DNA from: Microbacterium sp. 11MF
GTDB lineage: Bacteria; Actinomycetota; Actinomycetes; Actinomycetales; Microbacteriaceae
DNA: 64,000 nt
NCBI RefSeq assembly: GCF_000383475.1
Contig: NZ_KB911459.1
Coordinates: 62,001 to 126,000 of the forward strand
Reading direction: 5' to 3'
The position numbers and the translations under genes are program-made. The notes under the pieces were generated by a model. It did not search any database. It was not told where the DNA came from and was given only the letters and a program-made list of their open reading frames with translations. Below are positions 44,738 through 52,696 of this stretch, in pieces; within the stretch, counting starts at the first letter, position 1, and every line of letters begins with the position of its first letter.

Positions 44738-45520
44738 TCAGCCGCCGGCGCGACCCCATCGGGCCGCGAGCGCCTCGGACCCGCGGGCGAGGAGGGTGAC
44801 GTCGGCGCCGACCAGCACGAAGGACGCGCCCTCGTCGAGGTAGCGTTGCGCGGCATCCGGATCGAAGGCGTTGACGCCCACGGGCTTTCCCGACGCACGG
44901 ACGGCGGCGAACGCGTCGAGGACGGCTGCGACCACATCGGGATGCGTCTGCGCGCCGAGGAGCCCCATCGACGCCGCGAGGTCGCTCGGGCCGACGAAGA
45001 CCCCGTCGATCCCGTCGACCGCGGCGATCTCGGCGGCGTTCCGGACACCCTCGACCGTCTCGACCTGCACGAACAGGGAGACGTGGCGGTCGGCGTCGGC
45101 GAGGTAGTCCTCGACGCGATTCCACCGGCCGGAGCGGGCGAGCGCGGACCCGACGCCGCGGCGTCCGTGCGGGGGATACCGCACCGCGGCGACGAGCTCC
45201 GCCGCCTGCGCCGCCGTGTCGACCATCGGCACGAGGATGTTCTGCGCGCCGATGTCGAGCACCTGCTTGATCGTCACGACGTCGCCGAACGGCACGCGCA
45301 CCACCGCCGTCACGGGGGCGGCGGCGACGGCCTGCAGCTGCGCGAGCACCGACTCGAGCCCGTTCGGGGAGTGCTCCATGTCGATCAGCAGCCAGTCGAG
45401 GCCCGCGCCCGCGCAGATTTCGGCGACGAGCGGCGACCCGGAGCACACCCACATGCCGGCGAGGGGACGGTCGGCATCCGTCAGCGCTTCGCGGAACGTC
45501 GGGTTCAGATGAAACGGCAT
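44738..45520 (-). CDS. hpaI: 4-Hydroxy-2-oxoheptanedioate aldolase family protein (HpcH/HpaI)
   Basis: A 260-aa metal-dependent class II aldolase, the last step of the homoprotocatechuate path (to pyruvate and succinic semialdehyde). The active site is visible: LLIDMEHSPNG, RVPFGDVVTIKQVLDIGAQN, QVETVEGVRNA and GPSDLAASMG with the metal ligands Glu and Asp. It is last in the hpa operon, and its start lies 16 bp inside the hydratase gene. The family also acts on related 2-oxo acids, so the substrate rests on context. Confidence 0.88.
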   Translation of the reverse strand: MPFHLNPTFREALTDADRPLAGMWVCSGSPLVAEICAGAGLDWLLIDMEHSPNGLESVLAQLQAVAAAPVTAVVRVPFGDVVTIKQVLDIGAQNILVPMVDTAAQAAELVAAVRYPPHGRRGVGSALARSGRWNRVEDYLADADRHVSLFVQVETVEGVRNAAEIAAVDGIDGVFVGPSDLAASMGLLGAQTHPDVVAAVLDAFAAVRASGKPVGVNAFDPDAAQRYLDEGASFVLVGADVTLLARGSEALAARWGRAGG

Positions 45521-46290
45521 TCGATCACTCCCATCGGCCCATAGTCGCAGCGCACCTCGTCGCCCCGCGACACCCACACCGGCCGCGTGAACGAGCCGGC
45601 GAGGATGATCTCGCCCGCCTCGAGACGTGCGCCGTGCTGGTGGATCTTGTTGGCGAGCCACGCGACGCCCGTCGCGGGGTGGCCGAGGACACCCTGCGCG
45701 ACACCGGTCTCCTCGATCTCGCCGTTGCGTGAGAGCACCCCCGGCACCCAGCGCAGGTCGATCTCGTCGGGGCGGCGGTGTTCGATGCCGAGAACCATTG
45801 CACCGTAGGCGGCGTTGTCGCTGATCGTGTCGACGATCGTGCGGCCCTCGAGTTCGATGTGCGAGTTCAGCACTTCGAGCGCGGGTACGGCGTAGTCGAT
45901 CGCCGCGAGGGCGTCCTCGAGCGTGCAGTCGGGGCCTTCGAGCGGGCTCGCGAGGACGAAGGCGAGTTCGACCTCGATCCGGACGTTCGAGAAGTGGTCG
46001 ACGGGGATGCTGTCGCCCGAGCGGTAGACGGTGTCGTCGAACATGACCCCGTAGTCGGGCTCGGTGATCCCCGTCGCCTGCTGCATCGCCTTGGAGGTCA
46101 GCCCGATCTTGCGACCGACGAGGCGCCGGCCCGACGCGACCATCCGGTCGCGCCAGACGCCTTGGATCGCGTAGGAGTCCTCGACCGTGGCCTCGGGGTG
46201 GCGTGCGGTGATCCGTGGGATGACGCCGTGCGTACGATCGGCCTCGGCGAGCTCGTCCGCGATGCGCGAGACGTCCTCGGTGGACAGCAT
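45505..46290 (-). CDS. hpaH: 2-Oxo-hepta-4-ene-1,7-dioate hydratase
   Basis: A 261-aa enzyme of the MhpD/HpaH hydratase group of the FAH superfamily. Characteristic stretches are VGRKIGLTSKAMQQATGI, DYGVMFDD, NVRIEVELAFVLASPL with metal-binding Glu residues, and LGHPATGVAWLANKI. It adds water to the dienoate made by the HpaG step and feeds the aldolase. Its ATG shares one base with the stop of the dioxygenase gene (TGATG). Confidence 0.9.
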   Translation of the reverse strand: MLSTEDVSRIADELAEADRTHGVIPRITARHPEATVEDSYAIQGVWRDRMVASGRRLVGRKIGLTSKAMQQATGITEPDYGVMFDDTVYRSGDSIPVDHFSNVRIEVELAFVLASPLEGPDCTLEDALAAIDYAVPALEVLNSHIELEGRTIVDTISDNAAYGAMVLGIEHRRPDEIDLRWVPGVLSRNGEIEETGVAQGVLGHPATGVAWLANKIHQHGARLEAGEIILAGSFTRPVWVSRGDEVRCDYGPMGVIECRFI

Positions 46291-47453
46291 CAGAGCTGGT
46301 TCCCGAGCTTGTACTCGCCCTGCTTCCACGAGGGCATCGCCTCGTCATCGCCCTCGCGGGTGTACGAGAAGCCGTCGGCGCCGATCGTGACCGCCATCTC
46401 GCTGCGGTCCTCCCGGGTGCGGACGGGCTGCGGGTTGCCGTCGAGGTCGAGCACGAGGGATGCCTCGGTGTACCAGGACGGGACGACGGGGTTGCCCCAG
46501 AAGTCGCGTCGCTGGTTGTCGTGCACGTCCCACGTGATGACCGGGTTGTCGGGGTCACCGGTGTAGTAGTCCTGCGTGTAGATCTCCACCCGGTGGCCGT
46601 CGGGGTCGCGCAGGTACAGGTAGAAGGCGTTCGAGACGCCGTGCCGGCCCGGTCCCCGCTCGATCGCGTCGGAGCGTCGCAGCGCGCCGAGCTTGTCGCA
46701 GATCGCGAGGATGTTGTGCTTCTCGTGCGTCGCGAAGGCGACGTGGTGCATGCGAGGCCCGTCGCCGCCGGTCGCGGCGGTGTCGTGCACGGTGGGCTTC
46801 CGCCGCATCCACGCCGCGTAGACCGTGCCGTCCTCGTCCTGGATGTCCTCGGTCACCCGGAACCCCAGGTCCTGGTAGTGGCGCACCGCGCGCGGGACGT
46901 CGGGCGTCACCTGGTTGAAGTGGTCGAGGCGGACGAGTTCGCCCGGGATCTGCAGGTCGTAGCGCCACGACAGCCGCTCGACGTGCTCGCTCTGGTGGAA
47001 GAACTCGTACGGGAACCCGAGGGGGTCCTCGACGCGCACCGAGTCGCCGATGCCCTTCGTGAACCCCTCGGGGCGGCGCTCGACGCGGCATCCGATCTCG
47101 CTGTAGAAGGCGACGGCCCGATCGAGGTCCTCGGGCGTGCGGACGCGGTACGAGAACGCGGCGACGGCGGCGACGGGCCCCTTCCGCAGCACGAGGTTGT
47201 GGTGGATGAACTCCTCCGTCGAACGGAGGTAGATCACGTCGTCGTCCTCCTCGGTGACGTGGAGCCCCAGGATGTCGACGTAGAACTGGCGGGATGCCGC
47301 GAGGTCGGTGACCACGAGGTCCATGTACGCGCAGCGCAGGATGTCGGGGGCGGGGGAGGTGGGCGTCCGCACCGGGTCGTCGGTGCGGATGGGGGCTTCT
47401 TGCGAGACGAAGAACCCGGAGGAGGTCTTGGTCATGCCGTCGCGGTGGCTCAT
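46290..47453 (-). CDS. hpaD: 3,4-Dihydroxyphenylacetate 2,3-dioxygenase
   Basis: A 387-aa extradiol ring-cleavage enzyme of the vicinal-oxygen-chelate type, closest in layout to Arthrobacter MndD and Brevibacterium HPCD. Metal ligands are expected in LDHFNQVTPD (His), MHHVAFATH (His) and HRVEIYTQDYY (Glu); VSNAFYLYLRDPDGH is also conserved. It opens homoprotocatechuate to 5-carboxymethyl-2-hydroxymuconate semialdehyde. The start at 47453 has AAGGA upstream; an internal ATG at 47435 is possible. Confidence 0.92.
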   Translation of the reverse strand: MSHRDGMTKTSSGFFVSQEAPIRTDDPVRTPTSPAPDILRCAYMDLVVTDLAASRQFYVDILGLHVTEEDDDVIYLRSTEEFIHHNLVLRKGPVAAVAAFSYRVRTPEDLDRAVAFYSEIGCRVERRPEGFTKGIGDSVRVEDPLGFPYEFFHQSEHVERLSWRYDLQIPGELVRLDHFNQVTPDVPRAVRHYQDLGFRVTEDIQDEDGTVYAAWMRRKPTVHDTAATGGDGPRMHHVAFATHEKHNILAICDKLGALRRSDAIERGPGRHGVSNAFYLYLRDPDGHRVEIYTQDYYTGDPDNPVITWDVHDNQRRDFWGNPVVPSWYTEASLVLDLDGNPQPVRTREDRSEMAVTIGADGFSYTREGDDEAMPSWKQGEYKLGNQL

Positions 47454-47482
47454 GTCAGCGTCCTTGCTGGTCGTGGGCGGAG

Positions 47483-48994
47483 TCAGTTCTTGCCAAAGGT
47501 GGGGTTGTGGACCGCGCCGAGCGTGATGTGCACGGCCTGCTGGTCGGTGTAGAAGTCAATCGAGCGGTAACCGCCCTCGTGGCCGAGTCCGGAGGCTTTC
47601 ACGCCGCCGAAGGGCGTACGCAGGTCGCGGACGTTGTTCGAGTTCAGCCACACCATGCCGGCCTCGACGGCCTGCGAGAAGTTGTGGGCTCGCTTCAGGT
47701 CGTTCGTCCACACGTAGGCGGCGAGACCGTATCTGGTGTCGTTGGCGAGGGCGAGGGCGTCGTCGTCGGTGTCGAACGGGGTGATCGCGACGACGGGACC
47801 GAAGATCTCCTCCTGGAAGATCCGCGCGGTCGGGGGCACATCGGCGAACACCGTCGGGGCGACGAAGTTGCCGTCGGCGAACCCCTCGGGGCGACCGCCG
47901 CCGGCGACGAGGCGACCTTCCCCCTTGCCGATCTCGACGTACGACATGACCTTGTCGTAGTGCTCGGGGTGCACGAGGGCACCGACCTCGGTGGCGGGAT
48001 CGTGCGGAAAACCGACCTTCACGCGCTGCGCCTGGGCGGCGTAGCGCGCGACGAACTCGTCGTACACGTCGCGCTGTACGAGGATGCGGCTGCCTGCTGT
48101 GCAGCGCTCGCCGTTGAGGGAGAAGACCCCGAAGATCGTCGCGTCGATGGCGGCGTCGAGGTCGGCGTCGGCGAAGACGATCGCGGGGCTCTTGCCGCCG
48201 AGCTCCATCGACAGGCCCTTCAACCAGGGAGCGGCGTTGGCGAAGATGAGCTTGCCGGTCGAGCTCTCGCCGGTGAAGGAGATGAGCGGCACGTCGGGGT
48301 GCTTCACCAGCGCGTCGCCGGCGTCCTCGCCGAGGCCGTTGACGAGGTTGAAGACGCCCTGCGGGAGGCCGGCCTCTTCGAAGATCCCGGCCCAGAGCGA
48401 TGCCGAGAGGGGAGTGAACTCGGCGGGCTTCAGCACGACCGTGTTGCCCGTGGCGAGGGCGGGACCGAGCTTCCAGGACTCGAGCATGAACGGCGTGTTC
48501 CACGGGGTGATGAGCCCCGCGACGCCGATCGGCTTGCGGTTGACGTAGTTGATCTGGCGACCGGGCACCTTGAACGTGTCGTCGGACTGGGCGACGATCA
48601 GGTCGGCGAAGAACCGGAAGTTCTCGGCGGCGCGACGGGCCTGGCCGAGCGCCTGCGTGATCGGCAGACCCGAGTCGAACGACTCGAGCTCCGCGAGCCG
48701 GGCGTCGCGCGACTCGACGATGTCGGCGATGCGGTGCAGGATGCGCGAGCGCTCGCGGGGCAGCATCTTCGGCCACGGGCCGTCGGTGAAGGCGCGGCGC
48801 GCGGCGGCGACCGCGGCATCCACATCGGCCTTCTTGCCGGCCGCGGCCTGCAGGTAGACCCGGTTCGTGACGGGGTCGAGGACGTCGAACGTGTCGCCGT
48901 CCACAGAGTCGACGAACGCACCGTCGATGTAGTGCTGGATGCGGGTGGGCAGGTCCGCGGGCGTGTGCGGCGCGGCCAGGGTGGGATCCGTCAT
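47483..48994 (-). CDS. hpaE: 5-Carboxymethyl-2-hydroxymuconate semialdehyde dehydrogenase
   Basis: A 503-aa aldehyde dehydrogenase with catalytic Cys in GERCTAGSRI, Glu in MELGGKSPAI and the cofactor segment ITPWNTPFMLESWK. It oxidises the ring-cleavage semialdehyde with NAD+. It lies 29 bp before hpaD and 22 bp after the regulator gene, so it sits within one operon. The assignment to HpaE rather than a general aldehyde dehydrogenase rests on the neighbours and on overall similarity to the HMSD group. Confidence 0.9.
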   Translation of the reverse strand: MTDPTLAAPHTPADLPTRIQHYIDGAFVDSVDGDTFDVLDPVTNRVYLQAAAGKKADVDAAVAAARRAFTDGPWPKMLPRERSRILHRIADIVESRDARLAELESFDSGLPITQALGQARRAAENFRFFADLIVAQSDDTFKVPGRQINYVNRKPIGVAGLITPWNTPFMLESWKLGPALATGNTVVLKPAEFTPLSASLWAGIFEEAGLPQGVFNLVNGLGEDAGDALVKHPDVPLISFTGESSTGKLIFANAAPWLKGLSMELGGKSPAIVFADADLDAAIDATIFGVFSLNGERCTAGSRILVQRDVYDEFVARYAAQAQRVKVGFPHDPATEVGALVHPEHYDKVMSYVEIGKGEGRLVAGGGRPEGFADGNFVAPTVFADVPPTARIFQEEIFGPVVAITPFDTDDDALALANDTRYGLAAYVWTNDLKRAHNFSQAVEAGMVWLNSNNVRDLRTPFGGVKASGLGHEGGYRSIDFYTDQQAVHITLGAVHNPTFGKN

Positions 48995-49017
48995 GTCGTG
49001 CGTCCTTGCTCGATGGG

Positions 49018-49701
49018 TCAGAAGTTCGGCAGGCCGAGGGCCTGGTCGGGGTGTTCGTGGGTCATGTAGGCGTCGAGGGTCGCCGAGCGGTGCCGACGTG
49101 CGGCGTGCTCGATCTCGCTGAGCGGGGCGCTCCGCTCGATGAGCACGAGGATCTGCTCGTGCTCGCGGACCGACTCCTGCGCGCGACCCGGCACGAAGCT
49201 GAACGTGGAGTCACGGAGGTGCCCGAGCCGCGCCCACTCGACGTGGACGAGCTCCAGCATCCGCGGGTTCGCGCAGCGCTCGAAGAGGGTCGCGTGGAAC
49301 TCCTGGTTCAACCGGGTGAAGGCGCGTGGGTCGAAGTGGTCGAGCGTCTCGATCATGAGCTCGTTGATGTCGCGCGCTCGCCGGACGTCGGACTCGGTGA
49401 GGGCGCGGGCGGACAGCGCGGTGGCGGTGCCCTCGAGGATCGACAGCGCCTGCATGCTGAAGCGGTACTGCGAGTCGTCGACCATCGCGACGCGCGCGCC
49501 GACGTTGCGCTCGAAGGTGACGAGACCCTCGGCCTCGAGCTGGCGGATCGCCTCGCGCACCGGGACGACGCTCATGTCGAGCTCGCCCGCGATGCTGCCG
49601 AGGACGAGGCGGTAACCGGGGGTGAACGCCTCGCTGACGATGCGCTCCTTGATCCACGCGTACGCCTGCTGCGACTTGCTCGGGGCCGCGACGTCGCTCA
49701 T
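49018..49701 (-). CDS. GntR-family (FCD-type) regulator of the hpa cluster
   Basis: A 227-aa regulator with an N-terminal winged HTH (LGSIAGELDMSVVPVREAIR, then QLEAEGLVTFE) and an all-helical FCD ligand domain (about residues 85-215) with the expected Asp and His residues (RLNQEFHATLF, REHEQIL). It lies inside the operon it probably controls. The likely operator is the ATCGTATATGAT palindrome between the divergent promoters upstream. Its ATG overlaps the previous gene's stop by 4 bp. Confidence 0.87.
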   Translation of the reverse strand: MSDVAAPSKSQQAYAWIKERIVSEAFTPGYRLVLGSIAGELDMSVVPVREAIRQLEAEGLVTFERNVGARVAMVDDSQYRFSMQALSILEGTATALSARALTESDVRRARDINELMIETLDHFDPRAFTRLNQEFHATLFERCANPRMLELVHVEWARLGHLRDSTFSFVPGRAQESVREHEQILVLIERSAPLSEIEHAARRHRSATLDAYMTHEHPDQALGLPNF

Positions 49702-51194
49702 CGGGAGCCCCGTTCGGCTTCGTAGCGCGCCCGCCACGCGGCATTCATCGGGAAGAGCCCGTCGACCGGCTCGCCTTCCGCGACGCGGTCGGCGATCCAC
49801 GCGTCCTCGTCCTCCTGCGCGAGGGCCGCGTCGGCGACCTCCTCGGCGAGCGCGGGCGGCAGCACGATGACGCCGTCGCGGTCGCCCACGATGATGTCGC
49901 CCGGCTGCACCGTCGTGCCGCCGCAGGCGATCGTGCCCCCGGCATCCCACGGCACGTGCTTGCGACCGAGGACCGCAGGGTGCGCGCCCGCGGTGTAGAC
50001 CGGGATGCCGACCGCGGCGACGGCGGCCGCGTCGCGCACGCCGCCGTCGGTCACGATGCCGGCCGCGCCCTGCGCGTGCGCGCGGATCGCGAGGATGTCG
50101 CCGAGCGTGCCGGAACCGGCCTCGCCACGCGCCTCGATCACGATGACCTCGCCTTCGCGGACCGTGTCGAACGCGCGCTTCTGCGCGTTGTAGCCGCCGC
50201 CGTGGCTTCGGAACAGATCCTCGCGGTTCGGCACGAACCGGAGAGTGGCGGCGACGCCGACGAGCTTCGCATCGGGGTGGAGAGGGGCGACGCCGTCGAT
50301 CGTGACGTTGTCGAGGCCGCGCTTTCGCAGCTGCTGCGACAGACCTGCGACGGGGACGCGCTCGAGCTTCGCGCGGAGATCGGGCGAGAGAGCGGATGCC
50401 GCGGCGAGCCCGGCGGCCTCGCGGGAGCCCCAGGCCTCTTCGCGCTGCGTGTCGTCGACCTGGGGGAGCGAGCCGAGTGCAGGGTCGAACGCGATGTCGG
50501 GGCCGTCGACGACGGTCGTCGTGAGTCGACCGGTGGTCGCCCCGGTGTCGGGGGCGTCGACCTCGACCTCGACGACGTCGCCGGGGACGATGACGGACGA
50601 CCCCGCGGGCGTGCCGGTGAGGATGACGTCGCCGGGTTCGAGTGTGAAGTGCTGCGACAGGTCGGCGACGATCTGCGGGAGGGGGAAGAGGAGGTCGTCG
50701 GTGCTGCCGTCCTGGACGAGCTCCCCGTTCACCCAGGTGCGCACGCGCAGCCGGGTGGGATCGAGCCGGCGGGCGTCGAGGACGACGGGGCCGATCGGGG
50801 TGAAGCCGTCGCCGCTCTTGGAGCGGACGTTCGACCCCTTGTCGTTCGCCCGCAGGTCGTAGAGGCCGAGGTCGTTGGATGCCGTGACGCCGGCGACGTG
50901 CTCCCACGCCCGGGCAGCGCTGACGCGGCGGGCCGCCGTGCCGATGACGAGCGCGATCTCACCCTCGAAGGCGAGGAGCTCGGTTCCGACGGGCCGCTCG
51001 ACCGTTCCGCCGGACGCCGCGACGGAGCCCGTGGACTTGAAGAAGTAGGACGGCGCCGCAGGCGTGCGTCCGCGTTGGGCGGCGCGCGACCGGTAGTTCA
51101 GATGGACGGCGACGATCGTGCCGGGGCGGCCCGGGAGGGCGGCGAAGCGCGGGTCCAGGGATGCGGCATCCGTCACCGTGTCATCGTTCTGCAT
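49698..51194 (-). CDS. Fusion of an FAH-type isomerase/decarboxylase and an RraA-like domain (HpaG position)
   Basis: A 498-aa protein in two parts. Residues about 20-240 are a fumarylacetoacetate-hydrolase fold (EGEIALVIGTAARRV, SNDLGLYDLRANDKGSN, VILTGTPAGSS), as in HpaG. After a linker of about 40 residues, residues about 280-480 are RraA-like (TLRFVPNREDLF, GDILAIRAHAQGAAGIVTDG and VRDAAAV, GDIIVGDRDGVIVLP). HpaG decarboxylates the oxo-tricarboxylate and isomerises the product. RraA-like proteins include 4-hydroxy-4-methyl-2-oxoglutarate aldolases and oxaloacetate decarboxylases, so the second domain may also be catalytic. It is the first gene of the minus-strand hpa operon. Confidence 0.82.
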   Translation of the reverse strand: MQNDDTVTDAASLDPRFAALPGRPGTIVAVHLNYRSRAAQRGRTPAAPSYFFKSTGSVAASGGTVERPVGTELLAFEGEIALVIGTAARRVSAARAWEHVAGVTASNDLGLYDLRANDKGSNVRSKSGDGFTPIGPVVLDARRLDPTRLRVRTWVNGELVQDGSTDDLLFPLPQIVADLSQHFTLEPGDVILTGTPAGSSVIVPGDVVEVEVDAPDTGATTGRLTTTVVDGPDIAFDPALGSLPQVDDTQREEAWGSREAAGLAAASALSPDLRAKLERVPVAGLSQQLRKRGLDNVTIDGVAPLHPDAKLVGVAATLRFVPNREDLFRSHGGGYNAQKRAFDTVREGEVIVIEARGEAGSGTLGDILAIRAHAQGAAGIVTDGGVRDAAAVAAVGIPVYTAGAHPAVLGRKHVPWDAGGTIACGGTTVQPGDIIVGDRDGVIVLPPALAEEVADAALAQEDEDAWIADRVAEGEPVDGLFPMNAAWRARYEAERGSR

Positions 51195-51212
51195 TCCTGA
51201 GCTCCCTCGCTC

Positions 51213-51257
51213 TTGCGTCGTATCTCAAATCGTATATGATCGGGCTGCACCGGACAA
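51213..51257. promoter_or_regulatory. Overlapping divergent hpa promoters with a shared GntR-type operator
   Basis: Plus strand: -35 TTGCGT (51213-51218) and -10 TATGAT (51235-51240), spacer 16. Minus strand: -35 TTGTCC (plus 51252-51257) and -10 TACGAT (plus 51229-51234), spacer 17. The two -10 boxes abut, and together form ATCGTATATGAT (51229-51240), an imperfect palindrome of the GTATAC kind bound by FCD-type GntR proteins. One bound dimer would block both operons. Confidence 0.65.
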
Positions 51258-51297
51258 CCGGGAATCGACGAAGACGTCGGATGACACAGGAGTCAGC

Positions 51298-52680
51298 ATG
51301 AGCACTTCCCCCACCCCTCGAGGGTTCACCCCCACCGGGACCATCGCGACCGCCGCGGACCGCCGCCGCGTCGTGTTCGCCACCGTCGTCGGCACCACCG
51401 TGGAGTGGTACGACTTCTTCATCTACGCGACCGCCGTCGGGCTCGTGTTCGGACAGCTCTTCTTCGCCCCGCTGGGCAAGGACAGCGTCCTCATCGGATT
51501 CGCGACGGTCGGTGTGAGCTTCCTCTTCCGGCCCCTCGGCGCGTTCCTCGCCGGCCACCTCGGTGACAAGTACGGCCGCAAGGTCGTGCTCATGTGGACG
51601 CTCATCCTGATGGGCCTGGCGACGGCGCTCATCGGCGTCCTGCCGAGCTACGAGTCCATCGGCCTCGCCGCGCCCATCCTCCTCGTGCTCCTGCGCATCC
51701 TGCAGGGCATCTCCGCCGGCGGCGAGTGGGGCGGCGCGGTGCTCATGGCCGTCGAGCACGCCCCCAAGACGCGCCGCGGCGCGTTCGGCGCCTCGCCGCA
51801 GATCGGCGTGCCGCTGGGCCTGCTGCTCGCATCGGGCGTCATGGCGCTCATGTCGGCGATCGCGCCGGGGGAGCAGTTCCTGCAGTGGGGCTGGCGCGTA
51901 CCGTTCCTCCTCAGCGTCGTCCTCATCCTCGTCGGCTGGTACGTCCGTCGCCGCGTGGAGGAGAGCCCCGTCTTCCTCGAGCTCGCCGAGCGCAAGGAGC
52001 ACAGTCGGATGCCGATCGTCGAGCTCTTCCGCAAGCACGCGGTGCTCGTGATCGTCGCCGCCTTCGTCTTCGCCGGGAACAACGCCGTCGGCTACATGAC
52101 CACCGGCGGGTACATCCAGGGCTACGCCACGAACCCCGAAGGCCCCCTCGGCCTGGACCGCGGCCCGGTGCTGTGGGCGGTGACCGGGTCGGCCGTCACA
52201 TGGCTGCTGTCGACGCTCGTCGCCGGTTTCGCCTCGGACCGGTTCGGGCGCCGCACGACGTACATCGCAGGGTGGATCATGCAGCTCGTGGGTGTGTTCA
52301 CGCTCTTCCCGCTGGTCAACACGGGGAACGTCTTCGTCCTCTTCCTCGGGCTCGCGATCCTCACGATCGGTCTCGGTTTCACCTACGGCCCCCAAGCCGC
52401 GCTCTACGCAGAGCTCTTCCCCGCCTCGATCCGCTTCTCGGGCGTCTCGATCTCGTACGCGATCGGTGCGATCCTCGGCGGCGCGTTCGCCCCGACGATC
52501 GCGACCGCGCTCGTCGCCGCCTTCGGGTCGACCACCCCGGTCACTTGGTACCTGGCCGGCATGACCGTGCTCGGCCTCGTAGCGACGCTGCTGCTGCGCG
52601 ACCGCAGCGGCATCCCACTCGACCCCGATCACGAAGCGGAGCAGTCGGTCAGTCCCGTCCGCGGTCTGACGCGCGCCTGA
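51298..52680 (+). CDS. MFS transporter, metabolite:H+ symporter (MHS) type
   Basis: A 460-aa, 12-helix carrier. The start TTVEWYDFFIYATA and the loop motif GHLGDKYGRKVVLMWTL are characteristic of the MHS subgroup, along with RILQGISAGGEWGGA. Members import carboxylates and aromatic acids with protons. Divergent from the hpa genes and sharing their operator, it most likely takes up a hydroxyphenylacetate-type substrate. CAGGAG precedes the ATG by 5 bases. The monooxygenase gene follows 16 bp later. Confidence 0.87.
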   Translation: MSTSPTPRGFTPTGTIATAADRRRVVFATVVGTTVEWYDFFIYATAVGLVFGQLFFAPLGKDSVLIGFATVGVSFLFRPLGAFLAGHLGDKYGRKVVLMWTLILMGLATALIGVLPSYESIGLAAPILLVLLRILQGISAGGEWGGAVLMAVEHAPKTRRGAFGASPQIGVPLGLLLASGVMALMSAIAPGEQFLQWGWRVPFLLSVVLILVGWYVRRRVEESPVFLELAERKEHSRMPIVELFRKHAVLVIVAAFVFAGNNAVGYMTTGGYIQGYATNPEGPLGLDRGPVLWAVTGSAVTWLLSTLVAGFASDRFGRRTTYIAGWIMQLVGVFTLFPLVNTGNVFVLFLGLAILTIGLGFTYGPQAALYAELFPASIRFSGVSISYAIGAILGGAFAPTIATALVAAFGSTTPVTWYLAGMTVLGLVATLLLRDRSGIPLDPDHEAEQSVSPVRGLTRA

Positions 52681-52696
52681 CCGTTCGAGGAGAACC

